Below are positions 7,337 through 17,831 of a stretch of 48,057 nt of DNA, piece by piece. Both the position numbers and the translations under genes were made by a program. The notes below the pieces were generated by a model. That model was not told where the DNA came from and did no database searches. It saw only the letters and a list, made by a program, of their open reading frames with translations. Position 1 is the stretch's first letter; each line of letters begins with the position of its first letter. This DNA is from Bacillota bacterium (GTDB lineage Bacteria > Bacillota > Desulfitobacteriia > Desulfitobacteriales > JAJXUE01): assembly GCA_021811155.1 (NCBI GenBank), contig JAJZPO010000012.1, positions 1 to 48,057 on the forward strand, in the 5' to 3' direction.

Positions 7337-8165
7337 ATTGGGGACCCGGCGCTCCGGCCATGATCCAGCGTTCAATCAGGTCGATGGTTTCCGTCTTTTG
7401 CTTTACCGGGTGCCCGCTCTTCATTTTCTGCAGCAAGGGGCTTTTCGGGTCACCGGGGGTGACAAATTTCATTACCGTATAGTAGGTGTAAAGGGGGGCT
7501 CTGGCCATGACCCCGCCGGGTCCGTGGCAGGAAGCGCAGCCCTGGAAGAGCACCGGCTCGATATCATTGGTATAATTGGGCGCCCCGCCTTCGGTGGTAT
7601 CCGCCAGAAGGGTCCTGATCTTATTTCTGATATCCCCGGAGGGGTTTAACTGCAGGGCAGCGGTCAGTTGCTCCCGGGCGCCCTTCCGGTCCATGTGCTG
7701 ATAGAGCAGGAAGATACCGTAGTTTAAGCGGGCATTAATATACTTGGGATCCATGGCAACGGCTTTTTTGTAGGCAGCCTCGGCTTGGTCCGGTTGGCCG
7801 CTGTAGTAAAGCGCAGTACCCATGTCGGTTTCAATCCCTACCTGGTTGGGCTTCAAGTCCAGGGCCTTTTGGTAGACCGCGGCAGCCTTGGCAAAGAAGC
7901 TGTTGGCATCGTCGTTACTTCCGCCGTCCCTGAGGCTGGTGCCATAGTCGAAGTAGGCATTGCCCAGATTGGCTAACAGATCCGCATCATTGGGGTTTTG
8001 GGCAGCCTTCTGCTCCATTGCCTTGATATCCTGTAACGGATCCTGCTGCACATAACTGTGCATGGGCGGCTTGGCATAATAATAACCATAGGAAAAGGAT
8101 CCTGCTAATGCCGCCGCGGTACAAACCAACAGGATAGCCTTGAGGATTGCTGCCTTATTGAACAT
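7335..8165 (-). CDS. Membrane-anchored TPR protein with a C-terminal c-type cytochrome domain
   Basis: The 276-residue product combines an N-terminal membrane anchor (about residues 8-28), tetratricopeptide repeats (about 55-175, for example ADLLANLGNAYFDYG and INARLNYGIFLLYQ) and a C-terminal single-haem cytochrome c domain. The haem motif CASCH is at 210-214. The SPLLQKM segment (Met248) could supply the distal ligand and the WIMAGAP ending is typical of such domains. It would be exposed outside the cell membrane, with TPRs for protein binding and the haem for electron transfer. The ATG follows GGGGGCGAGGTAGC. The fusion is unusual, and its partner is unknown. A remnant of a molybdenum oxidoreductase gene lies just upstream. 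Confidence 0.82.
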   Translation of the reverse strand: MFNKAAILKAILLVCTAAALAGSFSYGYYYAKPPMHSYVQQDPLQDIKAMEQKAAQNPNDADLLANLGNAYFDYGTSLRDGGSNDDANSFFAKAAAVYQKALDLKPNQVGIETDMGTALYYSGQPDQAEAAYKKAVAMDPKYINARLNYGIFLLYQHMDRKGAREQLTAALQLNPSGDIRNKIRTLLADTTEGGAPNYTNDIEPVLFQGCASCHGPGGVMARAPLYTYYTVMKFVTPGDPKSPLLQKMKSGHPVKQKTETIDLIERWIMAGAPGPQ

Positions 8166-8179
8166 GCTACCTCGCCCCC

Positions 8180-8371
8180 TCAGTCAGGTAAATACTTGCG
8201 CAGCAAGCAGCGGCAATCGTAATAGGGCGCCTCGGCGCCCATGTCAGGCAGAAAAGCAGGGGTGAGAAGATTTACGCCGCCACCGGATTTGAGCCATTGA
8301 CCTTCCTCAATCAGAATTGTATCATCCCTCAAACGCGGGTTTAGTTTTGCCCGGCATATTAATTTCTTAAC
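8180..8371 (-). pseudogene. C-terminal remnant of a molybdopterin oxidoreductase
   Basis: Between scfB and the TPR-cytochrome gene, one minus-strand frame is open for about 63 codons and ends with TGA at 8180. It has no convincing start, and a TAG precedes it inside the end of scfB. Its translation includes DTILIEEGQWLKSGGGVNLL and then TPAFLPDMGAEAPYYDCRC. This resembles the C-terminal molybdopterin-dinucleotide-binding domain of the DMSO-reductase family, where a VNxLT motif precedes the last strands. The rest of the roughly 700-residue protein is absent, so this is probably the scar of a deleted gene. The weak GGGCGCC-type hairpin near 8225-8240 lies inside it. Confidence 0.6.
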
Positions 8372-9773
8372 CTACTGCCTCTTTGACCTTGATGTACATG
8401 GCGCATTCCAGCCGCTTGCGCTGCAGCTCACAGCCCAAACGGTAAGGCTTCAGGATGTCTGCGTTGAAATTATAGGCTGCGGCGTGGCAGCCTCCGCTGC
8501 AAAAGAACCTCGCCCAGCACTTGGTGCACTCCGGCTTGTTATAGACATGGGCGGAGCGGAACTTTTCCGCCATTGCCGCATCAACCTTGCCGCTAAAAAC
8601 GTCTCCCACCTTGAACTCTTCCTTGCCGACAAATTGATGACAAGGATAAAGGGAACCGTCGGGGGAAACCGCCAGGTATTCATGGCCCGCGCCGCAGCCA
8701 GAGAGCCGTTTGGGCAGGCACGGACCTTTTCCCAGTTCCAGGTTAAAGTGAAAGAAATTAAACTCTTCCGAGGTATTGCGCCTGGCCAGATAAGCATCAG
8801 CCAAGCGGTCGTAGGAGTCAGCCAGGACAGGCAAGTCTCCCTCCCGGAAGGCGTAAGGGTCGTCGGGCGCGGCCACCACCGGCTCCACCGAGACCTGCTT
8901 GCAGCCCAGACCGGCCATATGCAGCACATCCCGGTCAAAATCCAAATTGTTATGCGTATATGTGCCCCTGACATAGTAATAGGTCCCAACCGCATAGGGA
9001 GAAGGGTTTTGTTGGGCGGAAACAAACTCCTTGATGTTGCCGGCCACTTCCTGATAGCTGCCTGAGCCGTCCGCATAGGGGCGCATCCGGTCATTAACCT
9101 CAGGACGGCCGTCCAGGCTAAGTACCACACTGATATCATTCTCTGCCAGGAAGTCCCTTACCTGCCGGTTTAGGAGCACGGCATTGGTGGTAAGGGTAAA
9201 TTTTATTGTTTTGCCTGCTTTGGCCGCCTCCTGGCGGCCAAACTCAACCAACTCTTTGACCACGCGGAAATTCACCAGCGGTTCCCCGCCGAAAAAATCG
9301 ACTTCGCAGTGCCGGCGGTGGCGTGACTTTTCCAGCACAAAGCGGATGGCTTGTTTGCCGACCTCGCTGCTCATGAGGCTGCGTTCCCCGCCAAAATCCC
9401 CGGTTCCGGCAAAGCAGTACTCACACCTTAAGTTGCAGTCATGTGCCACATGCAGGCAGATAGCTTTGATCACGGGCTCCCTGGGATAGGCAGGCGCCAC
9501 AAAACCCGGATCAGCTGTAAAGAGGCTTTCTGCCTCAGCCAGCTGCTCCAGTTCCAGAAACACTTCTTCCGCTTCCATCTGGCCATATTTCGCGGCGATG
9601 AGCAGTATTGCCCGCTCCCAGTCCCCGCCGCACTCAGCCAACCGCTGCAGGGCCTCCCGTGCGGGCAGGTCGAAAGCATGCAGGGAGCCGCTGTTTACGT
9701 CCAGGACGATGCGCTGCCCGCCCTGCTCAAACCAATGCAGATTAGCCCCAAAGTCATAACTCCTGAGATCCAA
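8367..9773 (-). CDS. scfB: Radical SAM maturase of the SCIFF peptide (SPASM domain)
   Basis: This enzyme builds thioether cross-links between cysteines and neighbouring residues of the SCIFF precursor. The 468-residue protein has an N-terminal peptide-recognition-like region (about 1-90), a radical SAM core with Cys113, Cys117 and Cys120 (CNLRCEYC) for the SAM-bound 4Fe-4S cluster, FFGGEPL at 160-166, and a cysteine-rich SPASM region (Cys352, 360, 378, 416, 419, 425, 429, 448) for auxiliary clusters. The start is a TTG preceded by GAGGAGGAAC. Its precursor gene scfA lies 81 bases upstream with a hairpin between. The pairing makes the identification firm. The biological role of mature SCIFF remains unknown. 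Confidence 0.94.
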   Translation of the reverse strand: MDLRSYDFGANLHWFEQGGQRIVLDVNSGSLHAFDLPAREALQRLAECGGDWERAILLIAAKYGQMEAEEVFLELEQLAEAESLFTADPGFVAPAYPREPVIKAICLHVAHDCNLRCEYCFAGTGDFGGERSLMSSEVGKQAIRFVLEKSRHRRHCEVDFFGGEPLVNFRVVKELVEFGRQEAAKAGKTIKFTLTTNAVLLNRQVRDFLAENDISVVLSLDGRPEVNDRMRPYADGSGSYQEVAGNIKEFVSAQQNPSPYAVGTYYYVRGTYTHNNLDFDRDVLHMAGLGCKQVSVEPVVAAPDDPYAFREGDLPVLADSYDRLADAYLARRNTSEEFNFFHFNLELGKGPCLPKRLSGCGAGHEYLAVSPDGSLYPCHQFVGKEEFKVGDVFSGKVDAAMAEKFRSAHVYNKPECTKCWARFFCSGGCHAAAYNFNADILKPYRLGCELQRKRLECAMYIKVKEAVG

Positions 9774-9797
9774 AAAAGTTCCTCCTCAATATAAATC

Positions 9798-9828
9798 AAA
9801 GCCCGCGCCCTCATCAGGGCCGGGCTTT
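9798..9828 (-). terminator. Intercistronic hairpin between scfA and scfB
   Basis: A 13-bp stem with a single bulged base (AAAGCCCG plus GCCCT, loop CATC) lies between precursor and maturase genes, followed on the minus strand by GATTTATATT. The T-run is interrupted, so partial termination or RNA stabilisation of the scfA end is likely. This would give more precursor than maturase. Confidence 0.65.
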
Positions 9829-9854
9829 GGCATCTGGCGCAGTATTAGCCGGGA

Positions 9855-9995
9855 TTACTTGACGCAAACCTGGTTGCCCACGGTGCAGGAGGTCTTGCAG
9901 GCGGACTGGCAGGATGTCTGGCACTCGCCGCAGCCCCCGGTTTTAACCGTGTCTTTCAGGTTGGCTTTGGTAATGGTAACGATATGCTTAGGCAA
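9855..9995 (-). CDS. scfA: SCIFF ribosomal peptide precursor (six cysteines in forty-five residues)
   Basis: A 46-residue gene starts at TTG preceded by ATAGGAGGGTTACCT. The leader (PKHIVTITKANLKDTVKTGG) is followed by a core with six cysteines at residues 22, 25, 29, 33, 37 and 44, in the pattern CGEC-QTSC-QSAC-KTSC-TVGNQVC. This is the defining layout of SCIFF, the widely conserved Clostridia peptide modified by its radical SAM partner. Threonines 27, 35 and 38 are candidate cross-link acceptors. It is too short for most automatic length cut-offs and has a non-ATG start. A strong promoter sits just upstream and scfB follows. Confidence 0.95.
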   Translation of the reverse strand: MPKHIVTITKANLKDTVKTGGCGECQTSCQSACKTSCTVGNQVCVK

Positions 9996-10028
9996 AGGTA
10001 ACCCTCCTATAACCAAAATTCTCCGTAA

Positions 10029-10057
10029 ATTATATCACATGCCGGGTTTAGGGTAAA
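10029..10057 (-). promoter_or_regulatory. Promoter of scfA-scfB
   Basis: The minus strand has TTTACC, 17 bases, then TATAAT with an upstream TG. The -35 box overlaps the last codons of the SDR epimerase gene, so the SCIFF unit can be transcribed on its own. Initiation would lie about 27 bases upstream of the scfA start. Confidence 0.7.
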
Positions 10058-11544
10058 GGTCCAGAGACGGGCTGACCTCTTTTTACCTCTTCCATGAGCT
10101 GTACCTGGCGGGCCAGGGCCTGAATCATGCCGCTGAAAATAAACTTATGCACAGGGTAAAGCGCGTACCAGTACAGATGACCCATCAGGCCGCGCGGTTC
10201 GTAAAAAGCCGTTTGAATGATCAGTACCTTTTGTTCATCCATGGGGCCGATTTCATATTGCAGCCAGCCTTTGCCCGGCATCTTCATTTCAGAGCGCAGC
10301 CTCACCAGGTGCGTGTCCTTGTATTCCTTAATCTCTTCCACCCGCCAGAAATCAACCGGGTCGCCAACCCTTAATTCAAGGTAACAACGCCTGCCCCGGT
10401 AACCCACCCCGCCGAAGAGCCGGTCTAAAAGCGCCCTCAGCCCCCAGAGGGGATTGGCGTAAAGCCAGCCGTTATGGCCCCCTATGCTGATAACAGAGCG
10501 GTAAGCTGAGCTGGCTGAGGCCTGAATGACGATCTGCCTTTTTTCACTCACCATGCCTTCCACATTGCTGAGCTTGACTTCCGCCTGGTCCTTTTCGCCC
10601 AGAGAAGCAAGAGAACCGGACCAGATGGTCTCCACCTTGTCTTCCGCGTTGCGCTCAATTGCGAGCTCTATAGCCTGCTCATAGCTGATAGGTTCAAAAT
10701 CGAAGAGACGGCGGGCTGTGTCGTCCTTGACAATCACCTCGTTGCGCAGGCCGTAGATCAGGGGACGTCCGATGTTGGCGGGAATAGGGGTGAACAGGTT
10801 GAGAAAATAGGCAGAGATTTCCGGTGTCAAGAGCGGAATGACCACGATGCGGCGCTTCAACCCCCGCAGGCGCCCGTAAGTCAGCATCATTTGATCATAG
10901 CCGAGAATATCGGGGCCGCCGATCTCAATGATCCTGCCAATGGACTCTTGCACCTGCAGACAGTCCACAAGGTATCTCAATACATCCCTGACAGCAATGG
11001 GCTGGGAGCAAGTCCTTACCCATTTGGGACTGAAAATCACCGGCATGCGTTCCGTTATATAACGGATCATTTCAAATGATACGCTACCGGAACCGATAAT
11101 CTGGGCTGCCCGGAATTCGGTAACAGGTACGCCGCTTTCTCTGAGCTTGTCACCCGTAGCATGCCTGCTCTTCAAATGGTCAGAAAGCGTATCTCCTTCC
11201 CCCAGGCCACTCATGTAAATTATCCGTTTAACACCCTGCTCCCTGGCAGCACGGCCGAAATTTGCGGCGGCCTGCAAGTCGCGCTCATTAAAACCCATGC
11301 CTTCAGCCATAGAATGAACCAGGTAATAGACCGCATCCATATCCTTTAGCGCGGGCAGCAAGCTCTCATACTGCAGGACATCCCCCTCAAAGACAGTTAC
11401 ATCATCCCAGCCTCTGCCTTCAATCCGGGCAGCATTGCGTACCAGGCAGTGAACCTTGTAGCCTTTGTCCCTCAGGCGGGGGACCAGACGGCCGCCGACG
11501 TAACCGGTAGCGCCTGTGACCAGGACATTTTTGGGCTCAACCAT
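10048..11544 (-). CDS. SDR-family NAD(P)-dependent epimerase with C-terminal DUF2867
   Basis: The roughly 498-residue protein has an N-terminal Rossmann domain of the extended/atypical SDR type (NVLVTGATGYVGGRLVPRL, then YYLVHSM and YMSGLGEG), extending to about residue 290. A C-terminal DUF2867 domain of about 150 residues follows (RSVISIGGHNGWLYANPLWGLRALLDRLFGG). The YbjT/YwnB-like two-domain family has no firmly known substrate; nucleotide-bound sugar or quinone/lipid modification has been suggested. The start was set at the ATG 8 bases behind GGGAAG. A GTG three codons upstream is possible. It is not obviously co-transcribed with scfA, which has its own promoter. Confidence 0.85.
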   Translation of the reverse strand: MVEPKNVLVTGATGYVGGRLVPRLRDKGYKVHCLVRNAARIEGRGWDDVTVFEGDVLQYESLLPALKDMDAVYYLVHSMAEGMGFNERDLQAAANFGRAAREQGVKRIIYMSGLGEGDTLSDHLKSRHATGDKLRESGVPVTEFRAAQIIGSGSVSFEMIRYITERMPVIFSPKWVRTCSQPIAVRDVLRYLVDCLQVQESIGRIIEIGGPDILGYDQMMLTYGRLRGLKRRIVVIPLLTPEISAYFLNLFTPIPANIGRPLIYGLRNEVIVKDDTARRLFDFEPISYEQAIELAIERNAEDKVETIWSGSLASLGEKDQAEVKLSNVEGMVSEKRQIVIQASASSAYRSVISIGGHNGWLYANPLWGLRALLDRLFGGVGYRGRRCYLELRVGDPVDFWRVEEIKEYKDTHLVRLRSEMKMPGKGWLQYEIGPMDEQKVLIIQTAFYEPRGLMGHLYWYALYPVHKFIFSGMIQALARQVQLMEEVKRGQPVSGPLP

Positions 11545-11815
11545 TGCCACCACTTCCCATTCCCACTCAGCCTGTGTAAATAATTATATGCCATGATTGT
11601 TCGTTATTTTCAGCAAATCACCTGCCCGCAGGCATAAAGCAGTCAGGAATGTCATTTCCCGGTGAGCCATTAACGCTGCACCCGACAAATGCAAAGGCAC
11701 CTTCCCAAAGGAGAAGCGCCGTACAATTATGATTTTTTTATTTTAGGGTGTTAACCTGCTAATGTGCGTAAAAACAAAAAATCACCGCAGTGCTTTGCGG
11801 TGACTGAATTTCACA
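11545..11815. other. Gene-free stretch upstream of the SDR gene
   Basis: About 270 bases without a supported gene. On the minus strand a TATAAT lies around 11587 but without a good -35 hexamer; it may serve the SDR gene. The right end holds the tRNA-operon terminator described separately. No coding remnant was recognised. Confidence 0.5.
11782..11803 (-). terminator. Terminator of the tRNA operon
   Basis: An 8-bp stem TCACCGCA/TGCGGTGA with a 6-base loop is followed on the minus strand by TTTTTTGTTTTT. It lies 12 bases past the CCA end of tRNA-Gly. Confidence 0.92.
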
Positions 11816-11890
11816 TGGAGCGGAAGACGGGATTCGAACCCGCGACCCTCGGCTTGGGAAGCCAATGCTCTACCACTGAGCCACTTCCGC
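11816..11890 (-). tRNA. tRNA-Gly (anticodon CCC)
   Basis: Read on the minus strand, the 75-base gene starts GCGGAAGTGGCTCAG, has the anticodon loop TTCCCAA with CCC at positions 34-36, the T-loop GGTTCGAATCC, and an encoded CCA end. The acceptor stem GCGGAAG pairs with CTTCCGC. It is the last gene of the four-tRNA operon and reads GGG codons. Confidence 0.95.
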
Positions 11891-11954
11891 ATGTAACATA
11901 TATTATAACCCAACAGGCTTGGCTGTGCAAGTTCCAGCCAGGTTATTGGCAAGA

Positions 11955-12030
<76 letters not shown>

Positions 12031-12066
12031 AAAGACAGGAGAGAAATTTTCTCCCCGTTGTTTTCA

Positions 12067-12142
12067 TGGTGACCCATACGGGATTCGAACCCGTGTTACC
12101 GCCGTGAAAGGGCGGTGTCTTAGGCCGCTTGACCAATGGGCC
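12067..12142 (-). tRNA. tRNA-Glu (anticodon TTC)
   Basis: The 76-base minus-strand gene starts GGCCCATTGGTCAAGCGG, has the anticodon loop CTTTCAC inside CCGCC/GGCGG, the T-loop GGTTCGAATCC and an encoded CCA. It is second in the operon and is separated from tRNA-Lys by a TCGAA-rich spacer. Confidence 0.95.
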
Positions 12143-12146
12143 ATAA

Positions 12147-12228
12147 TCGATGTTCGATGTTCGAAGCACGAGGTTCGAAATCAAGATCTCAAATTTCGAA
12201 CTTCGACCATCGAATATCGAATTTCGAG
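12147..12228. repeat. Degenerate TTCGA-rich repeat in the tRNA spacer
   Basis: The spacer between tRNA-Glu and tRNA-Lys is made almost entirely of variations on ATCGA/TTCGAA. Several are inverted relative to one another (for example TTCGAAA and TTTCGAA around the centre), so the transcript could fold on itself. A related block lies at 18046-18112. Confidence 0.75.
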
Positions 12229-12230
12229 TT

Positions 12231-12306
12231 TGGTGAGCCATGTTGGACTCGAACCAACGACACCCTGATTAAAAGTCAGGTGCTCTACCGACTGAGCTAA
12301 TGGCTC
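12231..12306 (-). tRNA. tRNA-Lys (anticodon TTT)
   Basis: The 76-base minus-strand gene starts GAGCCATTAGCTCAGTCGG, has the anticodon loop CTTTTAA inside CCTGA/TCAGG, the T-loop GGTTCGAGTCC and an encoded CCA. It is the first gene of the operon, about 23 bases behind the promoter -10 box. Confidence 0.96.
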
Positions 12307-12328
12307 AAGTTGTCTATCACAGGATATG

Positions 12329-12357
12329 ATTTTACGGGATTTTAGCTGTTATGTCAA
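12329..12357 (-). promoter_or_regulatory. Promoter of the tRNA operon
   Basis: On the minus strand a perfect TTGACA is followed after 17 bases by TAAAAT. Initiation would fall about 15 bases upstream of tRNA-Lys. Confidence 0.85.
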
Positions 12358-12472
12358 TACGAAAAATCCTATCAATTTTGGTAAATTGGCGGTGAAAATA
12401 CAAATATTAAGTCGATTAAAAAGTAAGATTTCAACAAGTATCTGTACTATAAGTATATTTTCGTATGAATTT

Positions 12473-13348
12473 CTAAATATCTCCTGAATTACTACAATAG
12501 TCGCCAATCGCCTGCCTGAGGGCGGAATGAATTTGTTTGGTCAGCTCACCGGGCACACCTTTGCCGACGGTCCTTCCGTCCAAAGCCGTTACCGGTATCA
12601 CCTCACTGCCCGAATTGGTAAGGAATATTTCTGAGGCTTTGAATAACTCATCAGGTTTAAAACGGCCCTCCGTTAAAGGCAGTTGCAAAGCTTTAATCAC
12701 CTCTGCCACATACTTGCGGGTCACCCCCTGCAAGATCCCCACCTCGGCCGCCGGGGTAAACACATGATTGCCCCTGACGAAAAAAATATTGCTCACCGTG
12801 GTTTCACTCACCCAGCCTTCCTGGCTGAGCAGCAGGGCTTCTGTATACCCGGCTTCTTTGGCCCAGATCTTTGCCAGAATGTTGTTAAGAAAATTAGCGG
12901 ACTTTACTGCAGGCGGCAGGGCCAGGGGATGATTGCGCCGCACGGGGCAAATTCCCAGACTTACGCCTTCACTGTAAAGCTTTTCCGCCGCAGCAGGCGG
13001 CTTGGCCATTATAACCAGGGTAGGACGGGAACAAAGAGCAGGGTCGATGCCGATAGGTCCGGGCCCACGGGAGCAGGTAAGGCGCAGATAGGCATCAGCC
13101 AGATCGTTGCGCTTTACGGTCTCGTGCAGCAGGGCCCCCAGTTCAGCATCGCTTTGAGGTATCTGCAGGCGCAAAATTTCCGCGCCCTGCCGGAGGCGTT
13201 TCAAGTGTTCCTCCAGGGCAAAAACCCTACCCCCATAAGCCCGCATGGTCTCAAATACTGCATCTCCGTACAAGAAGCCATGATCCCAGACGGAAATCTT
13301 CGCGGCTTCAGCGCCGACAAAATCCCCGTCAATACACACTACATTCAC
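12473..13348 (-). CDS. pabC: Class IV PLP enzyme, probable aminodeoxychorismate lyase (PabC)
   Basis: The 291-residue protein is a fold-type IV pyridoxal-phosphate enzyme. PabC turns 4-amino-4-deoxychorismate into p-aminobenzoate and pyruvate for folate synthesis. Family features are WDHGFLYGDAVFETMRAY near residues 22-39, LRLTCSRGPG, the lysine-containing segment AVKSANFLNNIL near 147-158, and the cofactor-binding EGWVSETTVSNIFFV and LTNSGSEVIPV. Branched-chain or D-amino-acid aminotransferase cannot be excluded from sequence alone, but the position directly behind pabB (6-base gap) favours PabC. Confidence 0.85.
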   Translation of the reverse strand: MNVVCIDGDFVGAEAAKISVWDHGFLYGDAVFETMRAYGGRVFALEEHLKRLRQGAEILRLQIPQSDAELGALLHETVKRNDLADAYLRLTCSRGPGPIGIDPALCSRPTLVIMAKPPAAAEKLYSEGVSLGICPVRRNHPLALPPAVKSANFLNNILAKIWAKEAGYTEALLLSQEGWVSETTVSNIFFVRGNHVFTPAAEVGILQGVTRKYVAEVIKALQLPLTEGRFKPDELFKASEIFLTNSGSEVIPVTALDGRTVGKGVPGELTKQIHSALRQAIGDYCSNSGDI

Positions 13349-13354
13349 CGGCCA

Positions 13355-16128
<2,774 letters not shown>

Positions 16129-16235
16129 TTAGGCTGATCCAGCCTTGGCAAATACATCTTCTACATGCTGCAGCAATATTGGTAATCGAACAGAGAATCG
16201 ACTTCCCTGCCCGAGAGCAAGCTTGGAAATTACAT

Positions 16236-17642
16236 CTATTTGGCGGCGATGTCTCTGGCCACGACTATTCCGGTAGCGGAGGCCTGCATCAGACCCCGGG
16301 TGATTCCCGCCCCGTCACCAATAGTATACAGATTACGGATGCTGGTTTCAAAGTTCCCGGCAACTATCACCTTGGAAGAGTAGAATTTCACCTCAACCCC
16401 GTAGAGCAGGGTATGTTTGGAATAAAGTCCCGGAGCAATATTGTCAAAGGCTTTGAGGGTTTCCACCAGGGATGTCAGATATCTCTGAGGTAAAACGTAA
16501 CTTAAGTCACCCGGCACGGCAGTCTTCAAGGTCGGCACTGTGCTGGACTTGCGGATCTTGCTGTAATCCGTCCGCCTGCCGCGTAAAAGGTCGCCCAGGC
16601 GCTGCACCATGATGCCCCCGCCGGTGAGCATATTGGCCAGACGGGCTACATACCTGCCGTACTCTATGGGCTGGTTGAAAGGCTCGGTAAACCTGGTCGA
16701 GACCAGGAGCGCAAAATTGGTATTTCCAGTCTTCAGACTCTCATCGGCATAGCTGTGCCCGTTAACAACGGCCAGTCCGCCGTCATAATGCTCTTCTGAT
16801 ACTACGCCGCCGGGATTGACACAAAAACTGCGAGTCTTGAGGTCGAAAGTGTCCGAGAAATAGACCAGCTTGGGTTCATACAGTTCACGGGTGAGGTGGT
16901 CAAGAATAGAGTTAGGAACTTCAACCCGGACGCCGATATCCACTTCATTGTTCTCGGTTTTAATATTTAGTTTCTTGGTTTGGTCGGCCAGCCAGCCGGC
17001 GCCGCCCCGTCCGGGAGCCACTACCACCACCGGAGCCGGGATTTCCTGTTCCTCGCCAGCGCGGGTAAGCACGCGGACCCCTTTTACCAGTTCGTTTTCG
17101 ACCAGGATGTCACTGACCGTAACCAGTTCCCTGAATTCTACATTACCCCTGGATATCAGGTAATCGTACATCCGGGCGAGTACCTCTGCCGCAAGTTCTG
17201 TACCCAGGTGGCGGATTGGACAGTGAATCAGCTGGATCTGATATTTGGATGCTTCATAATTGATTTCGTCGAACTTTTTATTGTTAAGGCCGTGCACTAC
17301 AGACGATGCCCCGAAGTCGAGGTAAATGCTGTCGGCATAATCAATCAGTTCCTGGGCCTGGTCATCAGCCATGTAGTCCGTAATTCTGCCGCCTACGGCA
17401 GGGGAAAGGGAGAGCTTGCCGTCGGAAAAAGCCCCGGCGCCCGACCAGCCGCTGGTAATCCCGCAGGGTTTGCAGTCTATGCACCTGCCGCTCTTGCGTG
17501 CCGGACACGTTCTCTTGTCAATGGTTCGGCCCTTATCCAAAATGAGAATCTTTGTGCCGGGAGACAACTTTGTCAGCTCAAGGGCGGTAAAGATACCTGC
17601 AGGACCGGCTCCGACAATTACAACATCAAATCTGTCCAGCAT
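16236..17642 (-). CDS. FAD-dependent dehydrogenase (COG2509 type)
   Basis: The 468-residue flavoprotein starts with the dinucleotide-binding motif VVIVGAGPAGIFTALEL (GxGxxG near residues 11-16) and the LILDKGR strand end. A cysteine-rich segment follows (CPARKSGRCIDCKPCGITSG, about 47-66). The C-terminal NLYTIGDGAGITRGLMQASATG closes the FAD site. The family is annotated only as an uncharacterised FAD-dependent dehydrogenase. The four clustered cysteines could hold a metal or act in redox, which is inference. It is a single gene behind a long untranslated leader. Confidence 0.85.
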   Translation of the reverse strand: MLDRFDVVIVGAGPAGIFTALELTKLSPGTKILILDKGRTIDKRTCPARKSGRCIDCKPCGITSGWSGAGAFSDGKLSLSPAVGGRITDYMADDQAQELIDYADSIYLDFGASSVVHGLNNKKFDEINYEASKYQIQLIHCPIRHLGTELAAEVLARMYDYLISRGNVEFRELVTVSDILVENELVKGVRVLTRAGEEQEIPAPVVVVAPGRGGAGWLADQTKKLNIKTENNEVDIGVRVEVPNSILDHLTRELYEPKLVYFSDTFDLKTRSFCVNPGGVVSEEHYDGGLAVVNGHSYADESLKTGNTNFALLVSTRFTEPFNQPIEYGRYVARLANMLTGGGIMVQRLGDLLRGRRTDYSKIRKSSTVPTLKTAVPGDLSYVLPQRYLTSLVETLKAFDNIAPGLYSKHTLLYGVEVKFYSSKVIVAGNFETSIRNLYTIGDGAGITRGLMQASATGIVVARDIAAK

Positions 17643-17796
17643 CGTTCAGCTCCTTTCGGAAATCCCATCCAGCCAATCATAGACATAAAAATAACCCAAA
17701 TAGAAAGCCTTTTTGGCTGATTTCTCTTTGAGTGTACCTAAATCCCCTGTCCTCCGCGGATAGGCTGTCGGCTGATTAATTTTTTCTTTGACAAAC
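17643..17796 (-). other. Long structured 5' leader of the FAD dehydrogenase gene
   Basis: About 150 transcribed bases lie between the promoter and the start codon. Visible elements include CCTATCC GCGGA GGACAGG (a 7-bp hairpin with one mismatch), two copies of AATCAGCC and a GCC-AAAAA-GGC hairpin close to the gene. I compared it from memory with common riboswitch consensuses and could not match it to any. Confidence 0.45.
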
Positions 17797-17802
17797 ACCT
17801 TT

Positions 17803-17831
17803 ATCTTACCAGAGCACACCCATATAGTCAA
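17803..17831 (-). promoter_or_regulatory. Promoter of the FAD dehydrogenase gene
   Basis: The minus strand has TTGACT, 17 bases and TAAGAT, a good sigma-A type promoter. It lies about 160 bases upstream of the start codon. Confidence 0.72.

Noticed and set aside
17643-17796. Known riboswitch (c-di-AMP, THF, NiCo, fluoride) in the FAD-gene leader
   Set aside because: None of the core consensus motifs I know for these classes could be aligned, so it is reported only as an unexplained leader.
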